Positions 11,052 through 20,210 of a stretch of DNA of 64,000 bases are shown here, piece after piece; positions within the stretch are counted from its first letter, which is position 1, and each line of letters opens with the position of its first letter. The stretch spans positions 1-64,000 of the forward strand of contig CAJJAA010000035.1 in assembly GCA_905182025.1 (NCBI GenBank), given 5' to 3'. The stretch is from an uncultured OM182 clade bacterium (GTDB lineage: Bacteria > Pseudomonadota > Gammaproteobacteria > Pseudomonadales > Azotimanducaceae). Under the pieces are notes generated by a model. The model ran no database searches. It saw only the letters and a list, made by a program, of their open reading frames with translations, and was not told the origin of the DNA. Made by a program: the position numbers and the translations under genes.

Positions 11052-11451
11052 ATTACGTCAATCGAGACCCAAGGAACACTCATAGCCTCAGTCTTACAGG
11101 CTGGTTTTGGGACAAGGAAGGAAAGTCTGCGCGGCCGAACGCCTCAGGCATCATGCAAGAGGCCAAAATTCCTGACAACTTATCGTAATTGCTTGAATCT
11201 GACCTTTTTAAATCAGCCTTTAACGCAATGCCATGTGCGAGACAAACCTCGGCGCAAGGTGTCTTTCTCTGTTTGTAGCAATCGTCGTTCTTTTTTTTAA
11301 AAACTGGTTGTGTACTGTTTAAATATACAGTATAAATTACCCCAGCTTAAAACACGTAAAAACGAACTCGCCGTGATTCTAAATTGTTGTTTATAGGGTC
11401 AATGAGTTTCAAATACGAATACAGGTTCAAAGAGAATCACCAGGAGCAGTT
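11052..11451. other. mutS-recA divergent intergenic region
   Basis: About 400 nt contain the recA promoter and LexA box at 11308-11336. The rest (11052-11300) is open for 84 codons on the plus strand but overlaps the mutS start, has no plausible ribosome site and resembles nothing I know, so I do not call it a gene. No pncC/cinA remnant, which precedes recA in many gammaproteobacteria, can be seen. Confidence 0.6.
11308..11336 (+). promoter_or_regulatory. recA SOS promoter with LexA box
   Basis: TACTGTTTAAATATACAGTA at 11313-11332 is a complete LexA box: both CTGT/ACAG half-sites match, with an AT-only spacer. TTGTGT at 11308-11313 and TATAAA at 11331-11336 are spaced 17 nt and make a plausible sigma-70 promoter, so bound LexA would cover the promoter as in E. 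coli recA. Confidence 0.9.
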
Positions 11452-12534
11452 ATGTCAGATAAAGACTCAAAAGATAAGCAGGCTAAAGCAGCCGATCCTC
11501 AAAAGGCTAAAGCGCTAGACGCAGCCCTGTCTCAAATTGAACGTCAGTTCGGTAAAGGTACGGTCATGCGTTTGGGTGACTCGCCGATAGAGAAGATACC
11601 CGCCATATCGACGGGTTCTTTGGGTCTAGACATTGCCTTGGGCATCGGTGGTTTACCCCAGGGTCGTATTGTCGAGATATATGGACCTGAGTCTTCAGGC
11701 AAGACAACGTTAACGCTGCAGGTGATTGCTGAAGCTCAAAAAGGTGGTGGTACCTGCGTCTTTATCGATGCGGAGCACGCGCTCGATCCTCTTTACGCAC
11801 AAGCTTTGGGCGTCAATATCGATGATCTTCTTGTTTCCCAGCCAGATACCGGCGAACAGGCACTGGAGATTTGCGACAACATCGTGCGTTCAGGTGCTGT
11901 TGATGTGGTTATTATCGACTCTGTTGCTGCACTGACGCCGAAAGCAGAAATTGAGGGCGAGATGGGCGACCACCATATGGGTCTGCAAGCTCGACTGATG
12001 AGTCAGGCATTAAGAAAAATGGCCGGTAACATTAAAACGTCAAACACGTTGGTTATTTTCATTAACCAGATTCGAATGAAAATTGGTGTCATGTTCGGCA
12101 GCCCGGAAACAACAACGGGCGGTAATGCACTTAAGTTTTACTCTTCTGTCAGATTGGACATTCGTCGTATTGGTGCCATTAAAGAAGGTGATGAAATTAT
12201 TGGTAATGAGACCCGAGTTAAGGTCATTAAGAACAAGGTTGCGCCGCCTTTCAAACAGACAGAATTTCAAATCCTCTACGGCAAAGGCATTTCTAGGCTA
12301 GGTGAAGTCGTTGATATTGGTGTCCAGCTTGGCCTGGTCAACAAAGCGGGTGCCTGGTACAGCTACGGCACTGAGCGAATCGGTCAGGGTAAGAAAAATG
12401 CCTGTGAATACTTAGCGGACAACCCAGCGATGGGTGCTGAAATTGAAGCGCTTATTCGTGCCAAGCTTCTTGATCATAGCGCTGGCGACAAATCGGACGA
12501 CAAGGATGATAACGTTACGCCTATTTCGGGTTAA
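11452..12534 (+). CDS. recA: Recombinase RecA
   Basis: RecA forms nucleoprotein filaments on single-stranded DNA, drives strand exchange and triggers LexA self-cleavage. It has 360 residues. Walker [10 protein letters not shown] is at residues 78-86, [11 protein letters not shown] follows, Walker B appears as [22 protein letters not shown], and loop L2 contains [28 protein letters not shown]. The Lys/Asp-rich termini are typical. An AGGAGCAG sequence lies just upstream of the ATG. It is controlled by the LexA box upstream, with recX downstream. Confidence 0.98.
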   Translation: MSDKDSKDKQAKAADPQKAKALDAALSQIERQFGKGTVMRLGDSPIEKIPAISTGSLGLDIALGIGGLPQGRIVEIYGPESSGKTTLTLQVIAEAQKGGGTCVFIDAEHALDPLYAQALGVNIDDLLVSQPDTGEQALEICDNIVRSGAVDVVIIDSVAALTPKAEIEGEMGDHHMGLQARLMSQALRKMAGNIKTSNTLVIFINQIRMKIGVMFGSPETTTGGNALKFYSSVRLDIRRIGAIKEGDEIIGNETRVKVIKNKVAPPFKQTEFQILYGKGISRLGEVVDIGVQLGLVNKAGAWYSYGTERIGQGKKNACEYLADNPAMGAEIEALIRAKLLDHSAGDKSDDKDDNVTPISG

Positions 12535-12589
12535 TCAGTTTCTGCGTGTAGAACACGCGAAAAACGTTGTTATGTAATACGGGTCGAGA

Positions 12590-12658
12590 AGAGATACTTT
12601 CAGAGAAAGTATCTCTGCTAAAAGGGGGGTAGGTAGCTAATGGTTATTTGCCCTTTTT
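12590..12658 (+). terminator. Hairpins downstream of recA
   Basis: AGAGATACTTTC (12590-12601) pairs perfectly with GAAAGTATCTCT (12605-12616), giving a 12-bp stem with a 3-nt loop, but no U-run follows. A second, looser pair (AAAAGGG with CCCTTTT) ends in a T-run at 12654-12659. Together they could terminate or attenuate recA transcription before recX. Confidence 0.55.
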
Positions 12659-12744
12659 TGTGCCTAGATTTGCTGCGCAAGACGGCGAGGTGCTGTCAAA
12701 AACGACATCAGTTATAAGTTCAATTTCAAATTCATGTTCAGAGC

Positions 12745-12814
12745 CAAGCTCGAGTAGGCAAGTTCGAATAGGTATACTCGAATAGACAGGCTCAAATAGA
12801 CAAGCTCAAATAGA
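12745..12814. repeat. Five-unit degenerate 14-nt tandem repeat
   Basis: Five consecutive 14-nt units with consensus CAAGCTCRAATAGA lie just upstream of recX. The last two differ at one position; earlier units are more diverged. This is the clearest example of the ATAG-bearing small repeats in the window. Confidence 0.8.
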
Positions 12815-12856
12815 CAAGAGAAAGAAAGCGTATAACGCTGACGCTTAAATGCCGAT

Positions 12857-13327
12857 ATGACCGAATTGAAACCCTCTGACATTCGCCTTGGTGCGATGGA
12901 CTTACTGGCTAGGCGTGAGCATGGTTTTGTTGAGCTTGTCAGGAAATTGCAAAAACGTTTTACCAAGCCTTGGTTAGAGATTCCTAACCCGGATGTGTCT
13001 CTAGTCGAGATGATCGAAGTTCAGGTTGAACGTTTGCGAGCGCAAGGTTTGCAAAGTGATGAAAGATTAACGGAAGCCTTTATCCGCGCGCGCTCGAATC
13101 GGGGCCGAGGACCCATGAAAATACGTATGGAATTGCGAGAAAAGGGCGTTTCAGATGAGCTAATTCAATCCGGGTTTGATACATGCGAAGTCGATTGGTT
13201 TGATTTAGTGGCCGTTGTAGCTCAAAAGAAATTTGACGATGCACCACTGGACGTCAAAGGTCTGGCCAAAAGGAGCCGATTCTTGCAGCAGCGAGGCTTT
13301 AGCTTCGATCACATTAATAGCCTTTAA
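12857..13327 (+). CDS. recX: Regulatory protein RecX
   Basis: RecX binds within RecA filaments and limits their growth and activity. The 156-residue protein has the family's helical repeats: IRLGAMDLLARREHGFVELVRKL at the N-terminus, AFIRARSNRGRGPMKIRMELREKGVSDELI in the middle and KRSRFLQQRGFSFDHIN at the end. Its position after recA supports the call. The long repeat-bearing spacer suggests it may be expressed at lower level by partial read-through. Confidence 0.9.
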   Translation: MTELKPSDIRLGAMDLLARREHGFVELVRKLQKRFTKPWLEIPNPDVSLVEMIEVQVERLRAQGLQSDERLTEAFIRARSNRGRGPMKIRMELREKGVSDELIQSGFDTCEVDWFDLVAVVAQKKFDDAPLDVKGLAKRSRFLQQRGFSFDHINSL

Positions 13328-13468
13328 TTTGATAAAGATCGCAAAAACCCAAAGAAAACAACGTTTTTAAGCATTGCAGGTTGAAGAAATTCCGGCTGAT
13401 TTGCTTTAGAAGTGCGCCGCTTTTCTGTATCTTTAGCGTCCTTTATTTCCTATCAAGTTGTAATCAGC

Positions 13469-16066
13469 ATGGATAGTCGCGAAATACGCCAGGCATTCCT
13501 CGATTTTTTTGCCGCCAAACAGCACGCTATCGTCGATAGCTCGTCGCTTGTGCCAGACAATGACCCAACATTGTTGTTTACCAATGCGGGCATGGTGCAG
13601 TTTAAAGAGGCCTTGGCTTTTAGAGAGAATCGGGGTTACACGCGGGCAGTCAGTTGTCAGCGTTGTGTCCGGGCGGGTGGCAAGCACAATGACCTCGACA
13701 ATGTCGGTTATACGGCAAGGCATCACACGTTCTTTGAAATGCTTGGTAACTTCAGTTTTGGCGACTATTTTAAGCGCGACGCAATATTCTTCGCCTGGGA
13801 ATTTCTTACGGAAGTTGTCAAATTACCGCCAGAGCGTCTGTGGGTGACAGTGCATGAGAGTGACGATGAAGCTGAAGACATTTGGGTAAATGAGATTGGC
13901 TTCGACAAAAATCGTGTGACGCGATTAGGCGATGATGACAACTTCTGGACCATGGGCGACACGGGACCCTGTGGACCGTCCTCTGAAATATTCTACGATC
14001 ACGGCGAAGATGTGCCGGGTGGACCGCCTGGATCTAAAGATGGCGAGTTAGATCGCTATATCGAAATCTGGAATTTGGTATTCACGCAGTTCGACAAGTC
14101 CGCCGATGGCACATTAACGCCGTTGCCTAAACCCTGCGTCGATACGGGTATGGGGTTCGAGCGATTAGCTGCTGTATTGCAGGGTGTTCACAATAATTAC
14201 GATATCGATTTGTTCAAAGCCTTAATCGCGCGTGCCGGGGAATTGCTTAATTGTAAGGATTTGGAGAATGATTCACTCAAGGTGATATCTGACCATATTC
14301 GTGCCAGCGCATTTTTGATTGCGGACGGCGTCTTGCCATCGAACGAAGGCCGCGGCTACGTGATGCGCCGGATTATTCGTCGTGCATTGAGACAAGGACA
14401 TAAACTGCAATCGAAGGGACCCTTCTTCCACAAAATGGTTGGCGAACTCGTCAATCAAATGGGCGATGCTTACCCTATTTTGAAATCGACTCAGGCTCAA
14501 ATCGAAAAGGTACTTTTAAAAGAAGAAGAGCAATTCGAGCTGACCCTCGATCAGGGGATGAAAATTCTTAACGAGGCGATCGGCCAACTTCAAGGGGACG
14601 TTATACCAGGTAGTGTTGTTTTTAAATTATACGACACGTATGGATTTCCAACTGATTTAACCAACGATATTGCGCGCGAGAAGAATTTGAGTATCGATAT
14701 GGATGGCTTTGAAGTTGAAATGGATGCGCAGCGAGCGCGCGCTCGAGCCGCGAGTAAATTTGGTTCAATCGATGTCGATAACTTCAAGGTTGATGATGTC
14801 ACTAAGTTTGTCGGGTACGAGTCATTAATCGGCGAGTCAGTTGTCTCTCATCTGTTTCAAAATGAGCAGAAGGTGGACGCTGTGTCTGCCGGTGATGAAG
14901 TTGTATTGGTACTAAACGCTACTCCTTTTTACGCCGAGTCAGGTGGCCAAGCAGGCGACAGCGGTAAGTTGTTCTCCAACGGTGTATCAATTGTTGTGAG
15001 CGATACGATAAAAAGTAGCAATGCATTTCTCCACAAGGGCACCGTTCTTGAAGGGACGATCTGTGTTGGTGATAGCGTCAATGCCGAAGTTGAGAGATTG
15101 CAGCGCGATAGAACACGCTTGAATCACTCCGCGACCCACCTACTTCATGCAGCGCTGCGGATCGTCTTAGGGGATCACGTTAATCAGCGTGGCTCGCTGG
15201 TCGATGCGGAGCGGATGCGATTCGACTTTTCACATTTTGAAGGTGTGACAAAAGAGGAGCTGGTGAAGGTGGAGCTGTTGGTCAACGAGCAAATTCGTGG
15301 CAACTCTGAGATTCAGACAGAGCTTATGAACTTGGAGGATGCGAGAGAAAAGGGTGCAATGGCTTTGTTTGGCGAAAAGTATTCTGAAGCGGTGCGCGTT
15401 CTCACCATGGGCGATGGTTTTTCGATTGAATTATGTGGCGGCACGCACGCGAGTCGAACCGGCGATATTGGTTTGATGAAGATCACTAGCGAGGTGGGTA
15501 TTGCCTCTGGGGTTCGGCGAATTGAGGCTGTCACGGGTGCGCAGGCATTTGAGTTGGTGCTGCAACAGGAACAAACGCTAGAAGATTTTTCGGGGTTGTT
15601 GCGCTCAGATAAAAACGGTGCAACGGATAAACTTAAAAGCTTAATAGAGCAAAATAAAAAGCTTGAGAAAGAAGTGTCTCAGCTCAATATGAAGCTTGCC
15701 AGTGGTGGTGGAAAAGATCTTGCTGATTCTGCGGTTGAGATAAACGGCGTTAAGGTCGTCGCGCAACTACTTGAAGGGGGTGATGCAAAAACATTGCCTG
15801 ATGCAATGGACCGCGTGAAAACCAAGCTACAGTCGGGCGTGGTATTACTCGCCGTCATTAATGATGACAAGGTGGTGTTGGTTGCCGGCGTGACCAAAGA
15901 TCTGACCGATAAAGTAAAGGCAGGTGATTTGCTGAATTATGTTGCCACTCAAGTTGGCGGTAAAGGCGGCGGTCGTCCAGACATGGCACGTGGTGGCGGC
16001 ACGGATACGAAAGCGCTACCAGCAGCCATTGAATCGGTTCAAGCATATTTGGAAGAGCGGCTTTAG
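13469..16066 (+). CDS. alaS: Alanine--tRNA ligase
   Basis: AlaRS charges tRNA-Ala and edits mischarged Ser and Gly. From the ATG at 13469 ([19 protein letters not shown]) it has 865 residues; an upstream in-frame GTG at 13412 would add an atypical leader. Class II catalytic blocks are visible: [35 protein letters not shown] and [20 protein letters not shown]. The editing-domain zinc ligands are in [13 protein letters not shown] and [13 protein letters not shown]. The C-terminal oligomerisation/DHHA1-like region ends [14 protein letters not shown]. alaS-lysC-csrA matches the Pseudomonas order. Confidence 0.97.
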   Translation: MDSREIRQAFLDFFAAKQHAIVDSSSLVPDNDPTLLFTNAGMVQFKEALAFRENRGYTRAVSCQRCVRAGGKHNDLDNVGYTARHHTFFEMLGNFSFGDYFKRDAIFFAWEFLTEVVKLPPERLWVTVHESDDEAEDIWVNEIGFDKNRVTRLGDDDNFWTMGDTGPCGPSSEIFYDHGEDVPGGPPGSKDGELDRYIEIWNLVFTQFDKSADGTLTPLPKPCVDTGMGFERLAAVLQGVHNNYDIDLFKALIARAGELLNCKDLENDSLKVISDHIRASAFLIADGVLPSNEGRGYVMRRIIRRALRQGHKLQSKGPFFHKMVGELVNQMGDAYPILKSTQAQIEKVLLKEEEQFELTLDQGMKILNEAIGQLQGDVIPGSVVFKLYDTYGFPTDLTNDIAREKNLSIDMDGFEVEMDAQRARARAASKFGSIDVDNFKVDDVTKFVGYESLIGESVVSHLFQNEQKVDAVSAGDEVVLVLNATPFYAESGGQAGDSGKLFSNGVSIVVSDTIKSSNAFLHKGTVLEGTICVGDSVNAEVERLQRDRTRLNHSATHLLHAALRIVLGDHVNQRGSLVDAERMRFDFSHFEGVTKEELVKVELLVNEQIRGNSEIQTELMNLEDAREKGAMALFGEKYSEAVRVLTMGDGFSIELCGGTHASRTGDIGLMKITSEVGIASGVRRIEAVTGAQAFELVLQQEQTLEDFSGLLRSDKNGATDKLKSLIEQNKKLEKEVSQLNMKLASGGGKDLADSAVEINGVKVVAQLLEGGDAKTLPDAMDRVKTKLQSGVVLLAVINDDKVVLVAGVTKDLTDKVKAGDLLNYVATQVGGKGGGRPDMARGGGTDTKALPAAIESVQAYLEERL

Positions 16067-16206
16067 CGGTTAAAGAACTCGGGTTTGAAAGTATTATTAT
16101 GATACCTAGCAGTTATAAATTACTGTGAAGCACTGGGTGAAGATGGACTGCCTCCACGGTAAGTCTATTTTCATACCGCAGAACGAAAATTCAGGATGAA
16201 AGTTAA

Positions 16207-17433
16207 GTGGCATTAGTCGTACAAAAATTTGGTGGGACGTCAGTTGCGTCAATTGAACACATCGAGCGAGTCGCCAAGCGAATAGCTGGCTATCGCGATC
16301 GTGGTGATGAAGTTGTTGTCGTCGTGTCGGCAATGGGTAAGGAAACCGATCGTCTAGATGAGCTGGCGAAAAGTGTCGGAGATAGTGATGCCGATTTTCG
16401 TCGTGAAGTTGATGTTCTGTTGTCGACGGGAGAGCAGGTGACAGCGGCTGTGCTGTCGATGGTACTAACGAAAATGGGATACCCAGCTAAATCGTTTACC
16501 GGTGGGCAGGTAAAAATCCTCACCGATGCCAGCCATACAAAAGCCCGCATTCTGGATATCGATACGGATAATCTTCGTCGTGAATTGTCGCAGGGTACGG
16601 TACCCGTGGTCGCTGGTTTTCAGGGCGTAGATAGCGATCAGAATATTACAACGCTAGGTCGAGGTGGTTCAGATACGACCGCGGTTGCTCTAGCCGTTGT
16701 CCTTGAAGCCAAAGAGTGCCAGATATATACAGATGTAGAAGGCGTCTTCACCACAGATCCAAGAGTGGTTGACGTTGCTCAACCGCTGGCGACTGTGACC
16801 TTTGAGGAGATGCTCGAATTGGCAAGCCAAGGCTCTAGAGTGCTTCATACTCGGGCCGTTGAGTTTGCGAGTAAATATAAAATGCCAATCCGTGTCCTAT
16901 CTTCCTTCTCGGATGCTGCCGGAACACTGATTACCAATGAGGAATCCCACAATATGGAACAGCCACTGATTTCAGGTATCGCGTTTATGAAAGATGAAGC
17001 GCAACTAATGATGCTTGGTGTGAAAGATATCCCAGGCATTGCATCGAGAATTCTTGGTCCGATAAGCGATGCAAATATCGAAGTTGATATGATCGTGCAG
17101 AATGTTGCTGCGGACAAGAGCACTGATTTTACCTTTACAGTGCGTCGAGAAGATTATGAAAGAGCAACGGCAATTTTGGAAAGCGTCGCGCAAGAAATAG
17201 GCGCTCGTGAGGTCACGGGTGACAATAAGATCGCCAAATTATCGATTGTCGGCGTAGGCATGAAATCCCACGCGGGCGTGGCGACTAAAATGTTCAAGGT
17301 ATTGTCGGAAGAATCGATCAATATCCAAATGATTTCGACATCCGAAATCAAGATCTCGGTCGTGATTGAGGAAAAGTATCTTGAGCTTGCTGTACGTGCG
17401 TTGCATACAGCGTTTGGGTTGGATGCATCCTGA
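16207..17433 (+). CDS. lysC: Aspartate kinase
   Basis: Aspartokinase phosphorylates aspartate, the first step to lysine, threonine, methionine and diaminopimelate. The start is GTG at 16207 (MALVVQKFGGTSVAS, with KFGGTS at residues 7-12). The kinase domain includes TLGRGGSDTTAVALA and YTDVEGVFTTDPRVV. Two ACT domains follow (from about 265, and from about 340: IVGVGMKSHAGVATKMFKVLSEESINIQMISTSEIKISV), which in this family bind lysine and threonine for feedback inhibition. Length 408 is typical of the monofunctional enzyme. Confidence 0.96.
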   Translation: MALVVQKFGGTSVASIEHIERVAKRIAGYRDRGDEVVVVVSAMGKETDRLDELAKSVGDSDADFRREVDVLLSTGEQVTAAVLSMVLTKMGYPAKSFTGGQVKILTDASHTKARILDIDTDNLRRELSQGTVPVVAGFQGVDSDQNITTLGRGGSDTTAVALAVVLEAKECQIYTDVEGVFTTDPRVVDVAQPLATVTFEEMLELASQGSRVLHTRAVEFASKYKMPIRVLSSFSDAAGTLITNEESHNMEQPLISGIAFMKDEAQLMMLGVKDIPGIASRILGPISDANIEVDMIVQNVAADKSTDFTFTVRREDYERATAILESVAQEIGAREVTGDNKIAKLSIVGVGMKSHAGVATKMFKVLSEESINIQMISTSEIKISVVIEEKYLELAVRALHTAFGLDAS

Positions 17434-17496
17434 CCACGAAGGTTCGCGAACACGAAGACCAACGATCGCGATAGAATAGATCGGTCGAAGAAAGAA

Positions 17497-17514
17497 GCGG
17501 GCTATCGCGCCCGC
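17497..17514 (+). terminator. Possible hairpin after lysC
   Basis: GCGGGC (17497-17502) pairs with GCCCGC (17509-17514) around a 6-nt loop. No T-run follows, so it is at best a weak terminator. Confidence 0.3.
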
Positions 17515-17697
17515 CCCAGCTGTAAATTAGTTGTGAGCTAGGGCGTTCACTCATTTTGCCGCGCGCTAAATTAGTCAATTGATTAATTAAGTGCTCGCTT
17601 TATCACTACTTAAGTTGCCATTATTAGAATATAGTTAACTTTGTTCTATATTTGGTGTTCCACAATTGATTTAGTCTAATTTTGAATGGAGAAAACG

Positions 17698-17928
17698 ATG
17701 TTAATTTTGACTCGGCGAGTCGGTGAAACATTGATGATTGGTGACGATGTGACTGTTACGGTCTTGGGAGCAAAAGGCAATCAAATTCGCATCGGCGTTA
17801 ATGCCCCTAAATCGGTCGCTGTTCACCGAGAGGAGATCTACGAGCGAATTCAGTGTGCTGGATCAAAAGTAGAAACCGACCTAAACCCAGACCTAGACTC
17901 CAGACCTAGACTCCGATGTGGATGTTAG
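17698..17928 (+). CDS. csrA: Carbon storage regulator CsrA/RsmA with C-terminal extension
   Basis: CsrA is a dimeric RNA-binding protein that blocks translation by binding GGA motifs near ribosome sites. The core [51 protein letters not shown] is canonical, including Leu4, Arg6-Arg7 and the VAVHREEIY segment with Arg44 used for RNA contact. The start is ATG 17698, 6-7 nt after GGAG; an ATG at 17686 would swallow that ribosome site. The product is 76 residues against 61 in E. coli: the tail after ERIQ is a low-complexity Asp/Pro/Leu/Arg/Cys extension that coincides with a 13-nt tandem repeat. Confidence 0.93.
   Translation: MLILTRRVGETLMIGDDVTVTVLGAKGNQIRIGVNAPKSVAVHREEIYERIQCAGSKVETDLNPDLDSRPRLRCGC
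17878..17912. repeat. 13-nt tandem repeat inside the csrA 3' end
   Basis: CCAGACCTAGACT occurs twice in exact tandem (17887-17899 and 17900-17912), preceded by a partial diverged copy. It encodes part of the CsrA tail and shares the CTAGA core of the repeat at 26207-26242. Confidence 0.75.
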
Positions 17929-18004
17929 TGAGAACTCCAAAGCCTGATAGAGCATCAGCCGCCCATCTGAACCAAGTACGTTAACAGATGCAGTGGTTGT
18001 TTTT

Positions 18005-18907
18005 TTAAGCAACACTGACGCCGTTCAATAGACTGTAATAGCCTCTCTGAAATCTCATTCCGTCGTAGTAACCCTTCTTCAACAGCAACCGATGCATATC
18101 TTTAAGCCTGTAAATAGGCACAGAAGCCAGTATGTGATGTTCTAGATGGAAGTTGACCCCATGGGGTGCAATGAAAAGTCTCTCCAACCAGCTGATGTGG
18201 AGCGTGCGTGTGTTGAGTCGTGCATCGGTACTGGTCAGATCGGGAACCGCCGCATGTTCGCCTATTTGACGAATGCGAACCACCAGCATATGGGTGGTCA
18301 TAAATGCCACCAACCACATCAAGTAAAGCCAAGCGGCGCCAAAACTGCTCATGACAGTGATCATCACTAGATTCATGGCAATGCTGCGTTTTAGATAAGT
18401 CGCACTCTGGGGGCTCATGCTGCCTAATTTTCGAATAGAGCGACCGATGGATTTAATTCTGCGCCAACCAATTTGTCCCGTGAGGTCACGGATTATTTTA
18501 CGCTGCAGGCTGGTTCTTGAAATTGGATAGTTACGATAGTTGTTTAAATCAGGGTCGTCTTGCGTACCCGCAAATTGGTGGTGTTTCAGGTGCACTTTCA
18601 TGTAACTGTCTTTGTTCGAGAAAACCCAATAGCCCGTGAGCCAATTGCCGACCCAATCGTTTAGTTTATTCGAGCTAAAAAACGTTCGATGACCGGTTTC
18701 GTGAACAACAACCGCAAGTCCTAATTGGCGGCTACCAAGAATAAATATGCCAAGCAATATCGTAAACGGATTGGGGAAATGAGCGCACAACACAAATGTG
18801 GCGATGATGACCGCCCAGTCGAATAACACAATGCGCCATGCATATAGGGTGTTTTTACTGGTGATGAAATTGAACTCGTCGTCAGTAAACAGTGATTTGG
18901 TATTCAT
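18005..18907 (-). CDS. Membrane fatty acid desaturase / hydroxylase family
   Basis: A 300-residue membrane di-iron protein with four to six hydrophobic segments. The three histidine boxes are HETGH at residues 69-73, HLKHH at 106-110 and HLEHH at 254-258. This spacing is that of acyl-lipid or acyl-CoA desaturases, which add double bonds to membrane acyl chains using O2; a related hydroxylase or ketolase role cannot be excluded. The start at 18907 (MNTKSLFTDDEF) overlaps the stop of the upstream PaaX-like gene by 4 nt, so the pair is co-transcribed and translationally coupled. Confidence 0.85.
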   Translation of the reverse strand: MNTKSLFTDDEFNFITSKNTLYAWRIVLFDWAVIIATFVLCAHFPNPFTILLGIFILGSRQLGLAVVVHETGHRTFFSSNKLNDWVGNWLTGYWVFSNKDSYMKVHLKHHQFAGTQDDPDLNNYRNYPISRTSLQRKIIRDLTGQIGWRRIKSIGRSIRKLGSMSPQSATYLKRSIAMNLVMITVMSSFGAAWLYLMWLVAFMTTHMLVVRIRQIGEHAAVPDLTSTDARLNTRTLHISWLERLFIAPHGVNFHLEHHILASVPIYRLKDMHRLLLKKGYYDGMRFQRGYYSLLNGVSVA

Positions 18908-19740
18908 AGTGATAGGCCGATTAATGGCGTTCGAGAATCGCCGTTGAACGCAAAGACATTGGAAGTGGGAATAATGCTTGGTGCATTTTGTAACTTTACT
19001 GCCCAAATAGCGCGTCCACATTTGTCGTATTCGAGCATGGTTTGCCACAGGGCCTCGCGTATTCTCGGCGCTTGGATTTGGTCTGGAATTAACGGATCTT
19101 TGATTAACATTTGAATCGCCGCGCCGCCGATGAGGAACGTTTCCTTTTTAGCAGCAACGTTGCTTAGATTAGCCAGATTGTCCAAGCTGTTATGGAGCCG
19201 TTGATTCATGTCGGCATACTGTTGATTCAACTGATCAATATCAAAAAAGCTGAACCACTGTTGAGCATTATCCTCTGCAAATTGACCTGCAGCGAGTAGC
19301 ATCACATTTGAAGCAATGCCAATACTACGCAGACGTTCGAGAAGATCAGTGCTGTCTAATCTTAAATTGTCGGGTCTAACCCAAAGCCCGGATTGAATTT
19401 TCCTGAAGCCGATGTAGCCGACACCCCGTTGGCACTCGACCGATAGATTGTTGTCCGTCATCAGACACAGCCAATTATTCGTCTTCCATTTTTTTCGTCT
19501 TTTTTCACCTAGCCGCCATTCTTCGACGAAGTCATTTAGCGGCGCAGCCTGTTGGCTGATTCGATAGTGGCCTCGATCCAGTTTGTCGATCACGCCTTTG
19601 GATGTCAGTCTGGAAATATTCACCCGAATCGTGTTGTCACTGATGCCGAACATCTTGCCGGTCGAGAGAATGAGTTTTGCGCTGGCACCCCGATCGGGGA
19701 AAGTTCGCAGTAGATCGAGAATGATGGAAGAGGGCTTCAT
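18904..19740 (-). CDS. PaaX-like transcriptional regulator
   Basis: A 278-residue protein whose N-terminus (MKPSSIILDLLRTFPDRGASAKLILSTGKMFGISDNTIRVNISRLTSKGVIDKL) matches the winged-helix domain of PaaX, the repressor of phenylacetate degradation. The middle and C-terminal parts look like the PaaX effector and dimerisation domains. No phenylacetate genes are nearby. Coupling to the desaturase suggests the ligand is an acyl-CoA-type compound and that the pair controls membrane lipid unsaturation; that is inference. A palindrome directly upstream is a candidate autoregulatory operator. Confidence 0.72.
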   Translation of the reverse strand: MKPSSIILDLLRTFPDRGASAKLILSTGKMFGISDNTIRVNISRLTSKGVIDKLDRGHYRISQQAAPLNDFVEEWRLGEKRRKKWKTNNWLCLMTDNNLSVECQRGVGYIGFRKIQSGLWVRPDNLRLDSTDLLERLRSIGIASNVMLLAAGQFAEDNAQQWFSFFDIDQLNQQYADMNQRLHNSLDNLANLSNVAAKKETFLIGGAAIQMLIKDPLIPDQIQAPRIREALWQTMLEYDKCGRAIWAVKLQNAPSIIPTSNVFAFNGDSRTPLIGLSL

Positions 19741-19784
19741 ATATTACAAAAAATAGTTGTTTTTGTTTATTGTTGTAATATTAC
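19741..19784 (-). promoter_or_regulatory. Inverted repeat upstream of the PaaX-like gene
   Basis: ATATTACAA at 19741-19749 is repeated in inverted form as TTGTAATAT at 19773-19781, with 23 nt between. GTAATATTAC at 19775-19784 is itself a perfect palindrome. The site abuts the start codon and is a plausible operator for the divergent winged-helix regulator. Confidence 0.5.
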
Positions 19785-19944
19785 AGTCCGAATAAAAAAG
19801 TGCAAGTAAGCTGAATTCTCATTTTTTTTGTTCAGATGGTGGGAAGTTGGTGCCAACTTGACGAAAAGTTATCGGATTGAGGTGAAATACAGCGGATACG
19901 TGTTGACGACCTAGGGTCGCATCCTGATAATACGCGTTCTTTGT

Positions 19945-20021
19945 GCGCCAGTAGCTCAGCTGGATAGAGTGCCTGGCTACGAACCAGGAGGTCGGGGGTT
20001 CGATTCCCTCCTGGCGCACCA
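19945..20021 (+). tRNA. tRNA-Arg (anticodon ACG)
   Basis: 77 nt including encoded CCA. The acceptor GCGCCAG pairs with CTGGCGC, the D-loop region has AGCTCAGCTGGATAGAG, the anticodon stem CCTGG/CCAGG encloses CTACGAA (anticodon ACG), and the T-arm has GGTTCGATTCC. ACG is normally edited to ICG to read CGN codons. Confidence 0.97.
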
Positions 20022-20084
20022 TTTCAAACCATACCAATAAGTCTCAATGCTGTTTTACTGAGTCTTTGCGCTATGTGATTTACT

Positions 20085-20174
20085 GGAGAGGTGGCCGAGT
20101 GGCCGAAGGCGCTCCCCTGCTAAGGGAGTATGGGCTAAAACTCATCGAGGGTTCGAATCCCTCCCTCTCCGCCA
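20085..20174 (+). tRNA. tRNA-Ser (anticodon GCT)
   Basis: 90 nt including CCA, with the long variable arm of a class II tRNA. The acceptor GGAGAGG pairs with CCTCTCC, the anticodon stem CTCCC/GGGAG encloses CTGCTAA (anticodon GCU, reading AGC/AGU), and the T-arm has GGTTCGAATCC. The tRNA-Ser/tRNA-Arg neighbourhood of csrA is conserved in enterobacteria, but here the PaaX-desaturase pair separates them from csrA. Confidence 0.97.
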
Positions 20175-20177
20175 AAC

Positions 20178-20210
20178 AAAAAAGGGTCCTCGAAAGAGGG
20201 CCCTTTTTTG
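20178..20210 (+). terminator. Rho-independent terminator after tRNA-Ser
   Basis: A-run plus GGGTCCTC, a GAAA tetraloop, then GAGGGCCC followed by a run of T. It has a strong GC-rich stem with one bulge and is placed immediately after the tRNA. Confidence 0.9.

Larger units (their letters stand above)
12535..12856. other. recA-recX spacer
   Basis: This 322-nt spacer contains two hairpins after recA (12590-12616, and an AAAAGGG/CCCTTTT pair at about 12620-12657) and a five-unit 14-nt repeat directly before recX (12745-12814). No coding sequence is evident. Confidence 0.6.

Noticed and set aside
11046-11300. Plus-strand 84-codon frame beside mutS
   Set aside because: Overlaps the mutS start, no ribosome site, no recognisable domain, and it lies in the recA promoter region.
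12720-12815. CRISPR array at the 14-nt repeats upstream of recX
   Set aside because: Units are directly adjacent, short and degenerate with no spacers; no cas genes nearby. The same holds for 54919-54990.
13412-13468. Upstream GTG start for alaS
   Set aside because: The added residues are unlike any AlaRS N-terminus; [14 protein letters not shown] at 13469 is the standard start.
18005-18907. Horizontal transfer of the PaaX-desaturase pair at the tRNA genes
   Set aside because: No integrase, attachment-site repeat or clear base-composition change was seen around 18-20 kb, so an island could not be supported.
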